In this document: piece by piece, positions 1-7,830 of the stretch | How positions within the stretch are numbered: position 1 is the first letter of the stretch | Layout of the letters: the number at the start of each line of letters is the position of its first letter | Source: JBCDJG01 sp038748065 | Lineage (GTDB): Bacteria > Pseudomonadota > Gammaproteobacteria > Pseudomonadales > Halieaceae | Length of the DNA stretch: 63,144 nucleotides | Direction of reading: 5' to 3' | Assembly: GCA_038748065.1 (NCBI GenBank) | Contig: JBCDJG010000028.1 | Span: 1 to 63,144, forward strand | Notes under the pieces: model-generated | Seen by the model: the letters and a program-made list of their open reading frames with translations, nothing else | Told to the model about the DNA's origin: nothing | Databases searched by the model: none | Program-made: the position numbers and the translations under genes

Positions 1-179
1 CCGATCGCGCCTTACCCAGCCACTGGCGCGCTGCCTGCGCTGACTGTCTGTACCGGCCGGTTCTGGAACTGAAACGACTCGCCAACTGCACCGACAGCGA
101 GCATCTGGTCACCCGGCTCATGTGCGAAATGAACCTCGTACTTCGCCAGGTGCAATCCACCCTGCACTCGCAGGGCTGA
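1..179 (+). CDS. C-terminal fragment of a FagA-like protein (partial, start outside window)
   Basis: The window opens inside a reading frame that runs from base 3 to a TGA at 177-179 and encodes about 58 residues. It contains LPSHWRAACADCLYRPVLEL and ends in a short helical tail. The LP-HWR-x-C-x-D pattern resembles, from memory, the C-terminal half of FagA, the Fur-associated small protein encoded just upstream of fumC in Pseudomonas. The position, about 70 bases upstream of fumC on the same strand, agrees with that. FagA has no established biochemical function. The identification rests on a short stretch and on synteny, so an unrelated hypothetical protein remains possible. The promoter and any Fur box of this operon lie outside the window. 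Confidence 0.45.
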   Translation, partial: DRALPSHWRAACADCLYRPVLELKRLANCTDSEHLVTRLMCEMNLVLRQVQSTLHSQG

Positions 180-251
180 TCCCAGCTGAATCGCCAGACA
201 GGTTAGCGTCAGCGGCCGGGCAGGCCACACATTGAATGAAGGAAACAGGCT

Positions 252-1631
252 ATGAGCGAAACCCGCATAGAAACCGATAGCATGGGTGATCTGGACGTCG
301 CCGTTGACGCCCTCTACGGCGCGCAGACCCAGCGCGCAATCAACAACTTCCCGCTCAGCGGGCAGCCTATGCCTGAGCGTTTCATCCGAGCCCTGCTGCG
401 CGCCAAGTCGGTCGCGGCTACCGCCAATGTCGCGCTTGAACTACTGCCCGGCAAGACGGGGCAGGCCATTGTGGAAGCCGTTGAGGCACTGCTCGCCGAT
501 GATGACCTGATGACGCACTTTCCGGTGGACGTTTTTCAGACCGGGTCTGGCACCAGTTCGAACATGAACGCCAACGAGGTGATAGCGCAACTGGCAACCC
601 GCAAGTTGGGCGCAAAAGTAGGCCCGAACGATGACGTGAACTTCGGGCAAAGCAGCAATGACATTATCCCGACCTCAATTCACATTGCTGCAGCTGTAGC
701 GCTGGAGTCTGAATTGCTGCCGGCGCTGTCGCACCTGGTAAGGGTAACGCGAGAAAAAGCAGAGTCTGTGCAACACTATGTGAAAACCGGGCGTACTCAC
801 CTGATGGATGCCATGCCTGTGCGCATGAGCCAGAGCCTGGACGCCTGGGCCGACCAGGTGGAACACTGCGCCGCCCGGTTGAAGGCTTTGCAGAATGAAA
901 TCCAGACGCTGGCGCAGGGCGGCACGGCCGTGGGGACTGGCATCAATGCTCACCCGGAATTTGGCGTCGTGTTTACACGCATCCTGTCCGAGGCGACGGG
1001 TCTCGAGTTTCGCAGTGCCGGTAATTTCTTCACCCACATTGGCACGCAAGATACGGCAGTCTCGCTTTCGGGAAGTCTGAAAACAACGGCTGTGGCCTTG
1101 CTCAAGATCAGCAATGACTTGCGGTGGATGAACTCGGGCCCGCTGGCTGGACTTGGCGAGATTGAACTCGAAGCGCTGCAGCCCGGTTCGTCGATCATGC
1201 CGGGCAAGGTCAATCCGGTCATCCCCGAGGCGGCTGCCATGGCGAGCGCGCAGGTGATCGGCAATGACGCTGCGATCACAATCGCCGGGCAATCCGGCAA
1301 TTTCGAGCTCAACGTGATGCTGCCACTGGTGGCCAGGAATCTGTTGGAAAGCGTGACGCTGCTGGCGTCCAGTTCGAAGCTGCTGGCGGACAGGGCCATT
1401 GCGACCTTCACGGTCCGCGAGAAAAACCTGCAGATTGCACTGGCCCGAAACCCAATACTCGTTACCGCCCTGAACCCGCTCATCGGCTATGCGAGGGCAG
1501 CGGAGATCGCCAAAACAGCCTATGCGACGCAACGGCCCATCATCGATGTTGCAGCAGAGGCCACTGATCTGGGCCGCGAAGAACTGGAGCGGCTGCTGGA
1601 CCCGGAAAAACTCACCCAAGGTGGTCTATAG
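252..1631 (+). CDS. fumC: Class II (iron-independent) fumarate hydratase
   Basis: FumC catalyses reversible hydration of fumarate to L-malate in the TCA cycle in the cytoplasm. Unlike class I fumarases it has no iron-sulfur cluster. The 459-residue length is typical. The fumarase/aspartase superfamily signature GSSIMPGKVNP lies near residue 313, and TGSGTSSNMNANEV near residue 97 is a conserved active-site stretch. The ATG at 252 follows an AAGGAA ribosome binding site at 8-base spacing. It follows a FagA-like frame and precedes sodN-sodX on the same strand. In Pseudomonas aeruginosa the order fagA-fumC-orfX-sodA is a Fur-controlled iron-starvation operon, so this copy is probably the iron-sparing fumarase. 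The 120-base gap to sodN leaves open an internal promoter. Confidence 0.96.
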   Translation: MSETRIETDSMGDLDVAVDALYGAQTQRAINNFPLSGQPMPERFIRALLRAKSVAATANVALELLPGKTGQAIVEAVEALLADDDLMTHFPVDVFQTGSGTSSNMNANEVIAQLATRKLGAKVGPNDDVNFGQSSNDIIPTSIHIAAAVALESELLPALSHLVRVTREKAESVQHYVKTGRTHLMDAMPVRMSQSLDAWADQVEHCAARLKALQNEIQTLAQGGTAVGTGINAHPEFGVVFTRILSEATGLEFRSAGNFFTHIGTQDTAVSLSGSLKTTAVALLKISNDLRWMNSGPLAGLGEIELEALQPGSSIMPGKVNPVIPEAAAMASAQVIGNDAAITIAGQSGNFELNVMLPLVARNLLESVTLLASSSKLLADRAIATFTVREKNLQIALARNPILVTALNPLIGYARAAEIAKTAYATQRPIIDVAAEATDLGREELERLLDPEKLTQGGL

Positions 1632-1755
1632 CGACAGAACAGCCGTAACGATCTAGGCAACGGATGCGACAAAGCCAACCGCGCGCAACACGAAAGTTCG
1701 ACCGGCGCTTTGACATCGAGGCCCATCAATCGGACAGAGGCAAGAAGGCAGAGAA

Positions 1756-2262
1756 ATGATTTACCGTATTTTTGAGGCCGTGGACAGGCTATGGCCGCTG
1801 GAAAGGGCGAGCGCGCACTGTGATGTCCCTTGCGGGATCTACGACCCGATCAGCGCGCAGTTGGCGGCGCTCAGCGTCTTGCGGTTTATGGACCAGTTGG
1901 CTGAGCTGGATGCGTCGGGCGATGCCGACCTCGCGGCACGGGCGCGCCTCAGCCGCCTTGTGCAGCAAAAGGAGGAGCACGCGGAAAAGGTCAAACAGGA
2001 GGTGCGGGTGATCTGGGGCGATTATTTCAAAGACGAGCAGCTCGCCGCCTGCCCGGATACCCCTGAGCTGACCCACAGAATTATGCGCCTTGCGTCGTCC
2101 TGCAAGCAGGGCGTGTCGCAGGAAGACGCGAGGACCCTGGTGGCTCTTTGCAATGACTTTGCCAATAACTTCTGGAAAACCAAGGGCGTGAAGACCTTCG
2201 AGGCGACCTGTCCCTATCCCCCGGCTGTTACCGTCGTCTATCCGGCCCTGGGCGGAGCCTGA
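1756..2262 (+). CDS. sodN: Nickel superoxide dismutase precursor
   Basis: Ni-SOD disproportionates superoxide to oxygen and hydrogen peroxide using a nickel ion held by the N-terminal hook. The 168-residue product shows the hook HCDVPCGIYDP beginning at His21. After removal of the first 20 residues, His1, Cys2 and Cys6 would be the nickel ligands, and Tyr9 matches the conserved active-site tyrosine. The mature part (about 148 residues) fits the four-helix-bundle family, and the propeptide lacks a secretion signal, so the enzyme is probably cytoplasmic. The cognate protease gene sodX starts 8 bases after its stop. It occupies the place where Pseudomonas carries orfX and Mn-SOD sodA in the fumC operon, giving a SOD that needs neither iron nor manganese. 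Confidence 0.95.
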   Translation: MIYRIFEAVDRLWPLERASAHCDVPCGIYDPISAQLAALSVLRFMDQLAELDASGDADLAARARLSRLVQQKEEHAEKVKQEVRVIWGDYFKDEQLAACPDTPELTHRIMRLASSCKQGVSQEDARTLVALCNDFANNFWKTKGVKTFEATCPYPPAVTVVYPALGGA

Positions 2263-2270
2263 GGCAGGCT

Positions 2271-2576
2271 ATGTATCCCTTGGCACTTAAGGCGGTGCGC
2301 GTTGCTGGACACAGCATGGCCCCCGAACTTAACGACAAAGACTATGTGCTAATTGTTCGTGGGCCAAGAAGTCGCTACCTCGTGGGCCAGGTCGTTATGG
2401 TGCGCCATCCCGAACTCGGCACGATTATCAAGCGCATTCTTGAGGTGAAAGGCCGGCGCTATCGCCTGGCAGGGGACAACCCAGCCAGCATGCCCAGCTA
2501 CAAGATGGGGTGGATTCACCACAGCCAGATTGCCGGCCGAGTGCTCACACGAATCAAGCGCAGCCAGGTCCACTAA
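2271..2576 (+). CDS. sodX: Nickel-type superoxide dismutase maturation protease (S26 family)
   Basis: This small signal-peptidase-like protease (101 residues) is expected to cut the SodN propeptide to expose the nickel-binding histidine. It has the S26 Ser/Lys dyad: serine in VAGHSMAPEL near residue 15 and lysine in GTIIKRIL near residue 52. A GDNPASM-like box near residue 69 is the family's C-terminal conserved element. No membrane helix is visible, unlike true LepB signal peptidases, which is usual for SodX. The tight spacing after sodN indicates cotranscription and probably translational coupling. The roughly 150 bases beyond its stop, up to the convergent fbpC, hold no recognisable gene or clear terminator. 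Confidence 0.92.
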   Translation: MYPLALKAVRVAGHSMAPELNDKDYVLIVRGPRSRYLVGQVVMVRHPELGTIIKRILEVKGRRYRLAGDNPASMPSYKMGWIHHSQIAGRVLTRIKRSQVH

Positions 2577-2728
2577 AGCCTCGGCCCGATTGCTGCTCCT
2601 GATCTTAGCCAAACGCGCGGCGCCCTCACACATCCTAGGCTATTGCGACTCAAGAGCACCTGCCTTGTATCGCTTGCTGCTTAAAATCCGGCAGTCCTTG
2701 CGCCAGAGCTGAAAACCACTCTTGGACG

Positions 2729-3751
2729 TCAGGTGCTAGCTGGTGCGGGAAACGCAACCCGTGGCTCGCGGTTGATGAAATCGACGCTAACACGCGCGCC
2801 CGGCGCTATCTGTCGCTGGTAGGGGGCGCGAACACGGAGCGCGGCGCCGTCATCCAGCGCGACCTCGTAAAGCCAGGTGTCTCCTTCATAGCTGGCTGAG
2901 GCCAGCTCGCCATTGCCGGTGCTATCGGCTTCAGTTACGGAACAGTCGGCAGGCCTCACCAGCAGTTCCACCTGGCCGTCGGCGAGGTCCGCCGCAGTAA
3001 CGGCTACCTGACCAAGGCAGGATGCCGCCATAGGTCCGGTGAGCGTGGCTGGCAGGAAGCTCGCTTCGCCCAGGAAGCGGGCGACAAAGCGATTAACTGG
3101 CTGACCGTAACATGCCTCTGGTGTGTCGAGCTGTTCCAGATGCCCCGCACGCAGGACGCCAACGCGGTCGCCTACCGATAGCGCCTCCTGCTGATCGTGG
3201 GTTACCCAAATCGCCGGGACGCCGGCCTCTTTGAGCGCGTTGCGTATTTCCCAACGCAGGCTGTCTTTTAGTGCCGCGTCCAGATTGGAGAGCGGTTCAT
3301 CAAGCAACATGAGGGAGGGGCCATGGGCCAGGGAGCGGGCCAGGGCAACGCGCTGTTTCTGTCCGCCAGACAAGCGCTCCGGCCTGGCGCTGCGAAAGTC
3401 AGCCAGGCCCAGCAAATTGATCCAGTGATCCGCCGGGGCAGAGTCCTGCAGACGAAAGCTCACGTTCTCCTCGACCGTTAGGTGAGGGAAGAGCGCAAAG
3501 TCCTGGAATACCATGCCGATGTTGCGTTTTTCTGGCGGAACCAGCTGCGCCGCATTCGCCGTCCAGCTGCCGAGGCCGATCTCGCCACCGGCTATTGGCA
3601 CTAGCCCGGCGACCGCCTGCAGGATAGTGGTTTTGCCGCAGCCCGTTGGACCCACCAGCGTGAGTATCTCATCGCGGGCCAGGGTCAGGTTGAATTCCTC
3701 GACCACGCGCTTGGCGCCATAGTCGATGGAGAGGGCATTGATGGTCAGCAT
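2729..3751 (-). CDS. fbpC: Fe(III) ABC transporter ATP-binding protein
   Basis: ATPase subunit of a binding-protein-dependent ferric iron importer on the inner face of the cytoplasmic membrane. Walker A is GPTGCGKTT near residue 34, the ABC signature LSGGQKQRVALARSL near residue 128, Walker B LMLLDEPLSNLD, and the H-loop histidine is in WVTHDQ. The 340 residues include a C-terminal TOBE-like regulatory domain after about residue 240, typical of FbpC/PotA-type ATPases. It is the last gene of the operon and starts 14 bases after the permease stop. The substrate is inferred from the FbpA/FbpB neighbours and the Fur box at the operon head; ATPases of this type alone do not reveal the substrate. 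Confidence 0.93.
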   Translation of the reverse strand: MLTINALSIDYGAKRVVEEFNLTLARDEILTLVGPTGCGKTTILQAVAGLVPIAGGEIGLGSWTANAAQLVPPEKRNIGMVFQDFALFPHLTVEENVSFRLQDSAPADHWINLLGLADFRSARPERLSGGQKQRVALARSLAHGPSLMLLDEPLSNLDAALKDSLRWEIRNALKEAGVPAIWVTHDQQEALSVGDRVGVLRAGHLEQLDTPEACYGQPVNRFVARFLGEASFLPATLTGPMAASCLGQVAVTAADLADGQVELLVRPADCSVTEADSTGNGELASASYEGDTWLYEVALDDGAALRVRAPYQRQIAPGARVSVDFINREPRVAFPAPAST

Positions 3752-3765
3752 AGATAGTTGTGCGT

Positions 3766-5292
3766 TTACTTCTCGGCGGCATTATCCCCGAAAACGCCAA
3801 ACTCTGCTCGTCGTTCGCCCAGCAGCATCATCGCCAGCCCTAGCGCTGACATCAAAATCAAGAGTAGGCCTGGAATCGCGGCGCGCCCAAAGTAGCCCGC
3901 TTCATAGACCCGCCAGAGGTAGGTGGCCAATGTTTCAAAGCCCGTGGGCGCGAGCAGGATGGTGGCGGGCAGTTCTCGCATGGCCTCGAGAAAGACCAAA
4001 GCGGCGCCCGCGATAATCCCACGCCGGCTCAGCGGTAGGGTGACGCGCCGAAAGACTTCGGCTCTGCCGGCACCCAGCACACGAGCGGCCTTGGCGAGGC
4101 TGCCATCCATGCTTTCAGCGGTCGACCGAATTGAGCCAACAGCAAGTGGCAGAAAACGCATGACGTAGGCAGCGATTAGCAGGGCCAGGGTCTGGTAAAG
4201 CAGGGGCAGCTTTAAGCCCAGGTAGACCAGCGCGGTGCCCATGACAATGCCAGGAATGCCGAAACCCAAAAAAGTCACGCGCTCCATCAGCCGACCCGCG
4301 CGGCCCGCCATCGCCGCGAGGGCAACCGGGATGGCGACGATGGCAGCCGCCGCCGCAGCCAGCAGCGAGGCCAGCACAGAGTTCCAGGCGAATATCAGCT
4401 CAAACCCGGCGCTTCCTTCGCGCGCTAGCCACAGCGTAAACACCGCCAGGGGCAGCAGGATGGCCAGCACACCGATCGGTGTCACGGCAAACAGCGAAAG
4501 TACAACCTGTAAGCGCCGGGGCCAGATTGTCAGCGGCCTGCCTGGGCGCTCCTGGGTAACCGCTACTCGGGATTCCAGATACAACACGAGGCCGACAATG
4601 GCCAGCAGCTGCAGGGAAAACAAGGCGGCCTGGCTCAGGCCGAAAGCGTTGTATTCGACGTAGATCACGCGTGTGAAAGTATCGAGGCCCATGATGGCCG
4701 GTGTGCCAAAATCTGACAGGGCGTAGAGCGCGGCAAGCAGTGACCCGGCAGCAATGCCATTCAACGCACGGGGTAAGACCACGCGCCACAGGCAGGCCGG
4801 AAGACCCAATCCCAGGCTACGTGCCGCATTGATGAGGCTTGCATCCTGGCTCAACAGCGCCGAGCGCGTCGTCAACAGGACATAGGGGTAGGTATAGAGA
4901 CTCATCACGATGCTGGCACCAATCAGCCCCTCTGCTGGTGGTGTAGAGATCCCGAGCAACTGCTCGATTTCTCCGCCCGGGCCAAAAGCTGCGTAGAACG
5001 TGAACGCGCCCAGGTAGCTGGGCATCGCCAGAGGGGCAGCCAGCAGGACCAGCCAGAACTTGCTCATGGGCAGGCGAACATAGGCCGTGAGCAGCGCAAG
5101 GGGTACACCGATCAGGATCGACCCCAGTACCGTGAAGCCCATTAACGCTAGGGTGTTGACTAACAGCGAGAGATTGCGGGAACCGAGCAAGCCCTGCGTT
5201 GATTCAACCAGCATGAAGAGCACGCCGACGGGCAGCAGCGCCAGCACCGCGATAAGCAATGCCGGCGGGTAGGCGAGGGGAAGCCGGCTCAC
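3766..5292 (-). CDS. fbpB: Fe(III) ABC transporter permease, fused double domain
   Basis: Inner-membrane permease of the ferric iron importer. The 508 residues contain two fused permease halves with about 12 membrane helices. Each half has an EAA-type loop that contacts the ATPase: one around ARSLGLGLPACLWRVVLP and one around ARVLGAGRAEVFRRVTLP. This duplicated architecture is characteristic of FbpB/SfuB-type iron permeases. The start is a GTG at 5292 overlapping the fbpA stop by four bases (GTGA), a sign of translational coupling. Confidence 0.92.
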   Translation of the reverse strand: MSRLPLAYPPALLIAVLALLPVGVLFMLVESTQGLLGSRNLSLLVNTLALMGFTVLGSILIGVPLALLTAYVRLPMSKFWLVLLAAPLAMPSYLGAFTFYAAFGPGGEIEQLLGISTPPAEGLIGASIVMSLYTYPYVLLTTRSALLSQDASLINAARSLGLGLPACLWRVVLPRALNGIAAGSLLAALYALSDFGTPAIMGLDTFTRVIYVEYNAFGLSQAALFSLQLLAIVGLVLYLESRVAVTQERPGRPLTIWPRRLQVVLSLFAVTPIGVLAILLPLAVFTLWLAREGSAGFELIFAWNSVLASLLAAAAAAIVAIPVALAAMAGRAGRLMERVTFLGFGIPGIVMGTALVYLGLKLPLLYQTLALLIAAYVMRFLPLAVGSIRSTAESMDGSLAKAARVLGAGRAEVFRRVTLPLSRRGIIAGAALVFLEAMRELPATILLAPTGFETLATYLWRVYEAGYFGRAAIPGLLLILMSALGLAMMLLGERRAEFGVFGDNAAEK

Positions 5293-6311
5293 AGTACGCC
5301 GGCGTTGCGCATCAGGTCCAGGGTCGGCCGCAGATCAGCCAACTTGGTCAGGTCAACTTCGGGTGGCATCACGGTGGACAGCTCCGGCAAGCCCGCCGGC
5401 GGCGCAATGCCTTGTGCCAGGGGGATTTCATAGGCCTCTCTGGCCAGGTAAGACTGTACCTCGCGGGTCAGCAGGTAGCGGATGAAATTTACGGGCAGTT
5501 CGCCCTCGGCCAGGGCCAGGATGCCTGAAGCGTTCACCAGGCAGCCGGCGTCGTTGCGGGTAAAGGCCAGAGCGACGCGTGCATTCGGTTTGCCGTTCTT
5601 CAGGCGCAGTGTGTAGTAGTGATTGGCGAAGCCAAGGTCTACTTCGCCACGCTCCGTGCCCATTACGACGCCCAGCTCGCCAGCGTAACTCTTGGCATTT
5701 TTCTGTACGGCCTGCAGCCAGCTGGCGGTGGCGTCATCCCCCTGCAGCAGGCGCATGGCGGTGACGAAAGACTGGAAGGAGGCGTAGGCGGGCGCCCAGC
5801 CCATGCTCAGGCCGCTTTCGGGCAGCGCCATAATGTCCTTGGGAATGTCAGCGGCCTGCTGTTTGCCCGTATGAAAGGGCAGGGTGCGGATGCGTCCGCT
5901 GACGGGTATCCAGCCGGGATAGCGGAACTGAGGCTGTAACTGCTGCGTTAAATCCTCGGGCAGGGCTTGCGCCAGGCCAGCATCGTTTACAAGCCCAATG
6001 GCGCCAGAGTCAACCGCCCAGAAAAGGTCCGCACGGCGCACGCCTGCGCCTGCCTCGGCGACAATAGCGTTGGCCAGGGCTGCCGTGGGCCCGCGGCGGA
6101 TGTTGAGTTTGAAGTCCGGGTTGCGCTTTTCTATCGCTGCCAGCACTTGCTCATACAGGCCGCCCTCTCCGCGGCCCAGGTACAGCGTCAGCTCGCCCTT
6201 GAGTTGGGGCAGGCTGTCTACGCTGGGCGCGGCGCCCTGACCAACGCGTGGCCAAATGGCGGTGCCCGCTGCCAGTGCCGCGCTACGCTTCAGAAAATCG
6301 CGACGACGCAT
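5289..6311 (-). CDS. fbpA: Fe(III) ABC transporter periplasmic binding protein
   Basis: Periplasmic ferric-iron-binding component of the FbpABC importer. The protein begins MRRRDFLKRSAALAAG, a twin-arginine signal, suggesting export in a folded state. A longer frame reaches back to 6512, but its first 67 residues are arginine/serine-rich shadow translation of the upstream gene. The ATG at 6311 lies one base after that gene's stop, so I place the start there (340 residues). The body has the SBP features GELTLYLGRGEGGLYEQV and VMGTERGEVDLGFANHYY. The latter includes a Tyr-Tyr pair like the iron-coordinating tyrosines of FbpA proteins, and PNARVALAFTRNDAGCLVN matches the family's domain hinge region. 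Confidence 0.9.
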   Translation of the reverse strand: MRRRDFLKRSAALAAGTAIWPRVGQGAAPSVDSLPQLKGELTLYLGRGEGGLYEQVLAAIEKRNPDFKLNIRRGPTAALANAIVAEAGAGVRRADLFWAVDSGAIGLVNDAGLAQALPEDLTQQLQPQFRYPGWIPVSGRIRTLPFHTGKQQAADIPKDIMALPESGLSMGWAPAYASFQSFVTAMRLLQGDDATASWLQAVQKNAKSYAGELGVVMGTERGEVDLGFANHYYTLRLKNGKPNARVALAFTRNDAGCLVNASGILALAEGELPVNFIRYLLTREVQSYLAREAYEIPLAQGIAPPAGLPELSTVMPPEVDLTKLADLRPTLDLMRNAGVL

Positions 6312-6312
6312 A

Positions 6313-7116
6313 TTAAAATACGTCGCTGCGACTGCTTTCCGCTTCCTGCAGCAGGGACTTCGCGCGGTCGATTTTGTCTTGCATGGCAAGTACCACGCCG
6401 CGCACTTCGTCGACCGACTTGCCGTCCTGAATCGCCTTTTGCAAGACGACGTTAAAGTCCAACTCCAGGTCTTCCACGAGGTCAGCATCCAGCTCAATGA
6501 GCGCGCCTTCAACGCCCTCGAACAAGTTCAGATAGGTCTCCTGGGTAATCTCCACAGCCTCACCCGGTAGCTTTTCGGCGTACTTTGCGACCACGCGATC
6601 AAGGCGCTGCTTGATGACATCCATGGTTTCGACCGGGGTGTCTGCGGAGGTCGCCTCGACGTCCGGCAGCAGGCCCCGCTCTTGAATACGTGCGGCCATT
6701 TTCACTGCGCCCAGGGACTGCCAGAGTACCTGTTCCAGCTCAAGCTGCTCGTTGCGCACCTCAGCGACGGGTTTGTCTTCCTCAATTGCGAGACGCACGC
6801 CAAACAGCCCCTGCCAGATTTGAGAGTAGAGCGGAATGTACTGGGTTTCGATAGCGGAGTGGAAGTCGACGGCCTCCCAATGATCGACCACCGCTTCGGC
6901 ACCTGCTGCTGCCTTACCGCCGGTTTCGTAGCCGTCAACGATGCCATCTACTTTGCCGATTAGCCATTCAACTTCTTCAGCATAGTCGTCCAGGTGGGCG
7001 GACATGTCATTAACGTGATCGCCGACGGTGCCACTGGCAAGGGTGTGGCTTGAAAAAAGCGCGCAGGCGCCGAGAAAGGCCGCAGGCCGAGCCGCTTTTA
7101 GGGTAAGAAAACGCAC
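6313..7116 (-). CDS. Predicted periplasmic helical protein heading the iron-transport operon
   Basis: The function is not established. The 267 residues start with a cleavable signal peptide (FLGACALFSSHTLA) and continue as an acidic, mostly helical protein. A segment around residues 60-120, running from YETGGKAAAGAEAVVDHWEA through FHSAIE to IWQGLFGVRLAI, is rich in His/Glu. Its pattern (Tyr-x-x-Gly-x-x-x-Ala, His-Trp-Glu, Phe-His-x-x-Ile-Glu) recalls the periplasmic domain attached to some FTR1-type iron permeases. I offer that as a hint, not an assignment. It is the first gene after the Fur box and lies one base from fbpA, so it is almost certainly co-expressed with the transporter and may be an accessory iron-binding or iron-delivery protein. 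Confidence 0.8.
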   Translation of the reverse strand: MRFLTLKAARPAAFLGACALFSSHTLASGTVGDHVNDMSAHLDDYAEEVEWLIGKVDGIVDGYETGGKAAAGAEAVVDHWEAVDFHSAIETQYIPLYSQIWQGLFGVRLAIEEDKPVAEVRNEQLELEQVLWQSLGAVKMAARIQERGLLPDVEATSADTPVETMDVIKQRLDRVVAKYAEKLPGEAVEITQETYLNLFEGVEGALIELDADLVEDLELDFNVVLQKAIQDGKSVDEVRGVVLAMQDKIDRAKSLLQEAESSRSDVF

Positions 7117-7178
7117 ATTTATCTCCTACATTCAGGGTGAGTCAACAGTCGCGAGGCGGCCGTCTTAGGCTGCCCAAT

Positions 7179-7193
7179 TGAGAAACATTCTCA
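7179..7193. promoter_or_regulatory. Predicted Fur box upstream of the iron-transport operon
   Basis: On the minus strand the site reads TGAGAATGTTTCTCA, a 7-1-7 inverted repeat matching the Fur consensus TGATAATNATTATCA at 12 of 14 defined positions. It lies 63 bases upstream of the ATG of the periplasmic protein gene at 7116, in the space shared with the divergent hspQ. Binding by Fe-loaded Fur would repress the fbp operon when iron is sufficient. Confidence 0.75.
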
Positions 7194-7361
7194 TTATGGA
7201 CCAGAACAGCTCTGCGATGCCAGCGCAGCAGCGAAGATAGAACCGGCGTAAAGATATCTTATGCAAGGCGACTTCGCATCGAATTTCTTACTGACATAGC
7301 TGGCGCTGCTGATAGCACCGTCCGCGCGGAACTTTGTCTTTGTGAATAAACCCAATAAGCT

Positions 7362-7697
7362 ATGCCTATGAAATCAATCCAAGCAAAATTCGCCATTGGT
7401 CAGGTGGTGCACCACCGCTTTTTTCCCTTCCGCGGCGTCATCTTTGACGTAGACCCGCAATTTGCCAACACGGAAGAGTGGTGGTTATCCATACCGGAGG
7501 AAATGCGGCCGCATAAAGATCAGCCCTTCTACCATCTCCTGGCGGAGAATGAGCAGACGGTCTACGAGGCCTATGTTTCGGAGCAAAATCTGCTGCCCGA
7601 TGACAGCGGCGAGCCTATTCGTCATCCCCAGGTGGGCGAGATGTTCGGCGCTTTCCGAGGCAGCCATTACGAGTCTTTGCCGGACCGCGCGCACTGA
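7362..7697 (+). CDS. hspQ: Heat shock protein HspQ (YccV family)
   Basis: HspQ/YccV proteins bind hemimethylated DNA and, in enterobacteria, act as specificity-enhancing factors for the Lon protease. The 111-residue product has the family pattern FAIGQVVHHRFFPFRGVIFD near the N-terminus, followed by PFYHLLAENEQTVYEAYVSE and LLPDDSGEPIRHPQVGEMF. Two ATGs lie two codons apart (7362 and 7368); either may be used. It is a single gene diverging from the iron operon. Confidence 0.9.
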   Translation: MPMKSIQAKFAIGQVVHHRFFPFRGVIFDVDPQFANTEEWWLSIPEEMRPHKDQPFYHLLAENEQTVYEAYVSEQNLLPDDSGEPIRHPQVGEMFGAFRGSHYESLPDRAH

Positions 7698-7830
7698 GCT
7701 GCGGTGAGTGTGCTGTTGATGCGCGCTACCGTCGCCAACGCCGGACGAAGGAGGTAAAAATTCTTTAGCGAGGGCGAAGCTGGCGGTATATACTCACTCT
7801 CATGAAATTTGGTTTGATAGTGAGATAGTT

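Noticed and set aside
675..1619. Long antisense reading frame (314 codons) opposite fumC
   Set aside because: It lies fully inside fumC, which has an unmistakable protein match; the antisense product has no recognisable motif and the composition of a shadow frame.
6312..6512. N-terminal extension of fbpA
   Set aside because: The extra 67 residues overlap the upstream periplasmic protein gene in another frame; the Tat signal begins at the ATG at 6311.
7790..7830. Possible Fur box before the DUF305/LVIVD gene
   Set aside because: Only scattered GATA-like bases are present (GATAGTGAGATAG); no 7-1-7 symmetry could be fitted.
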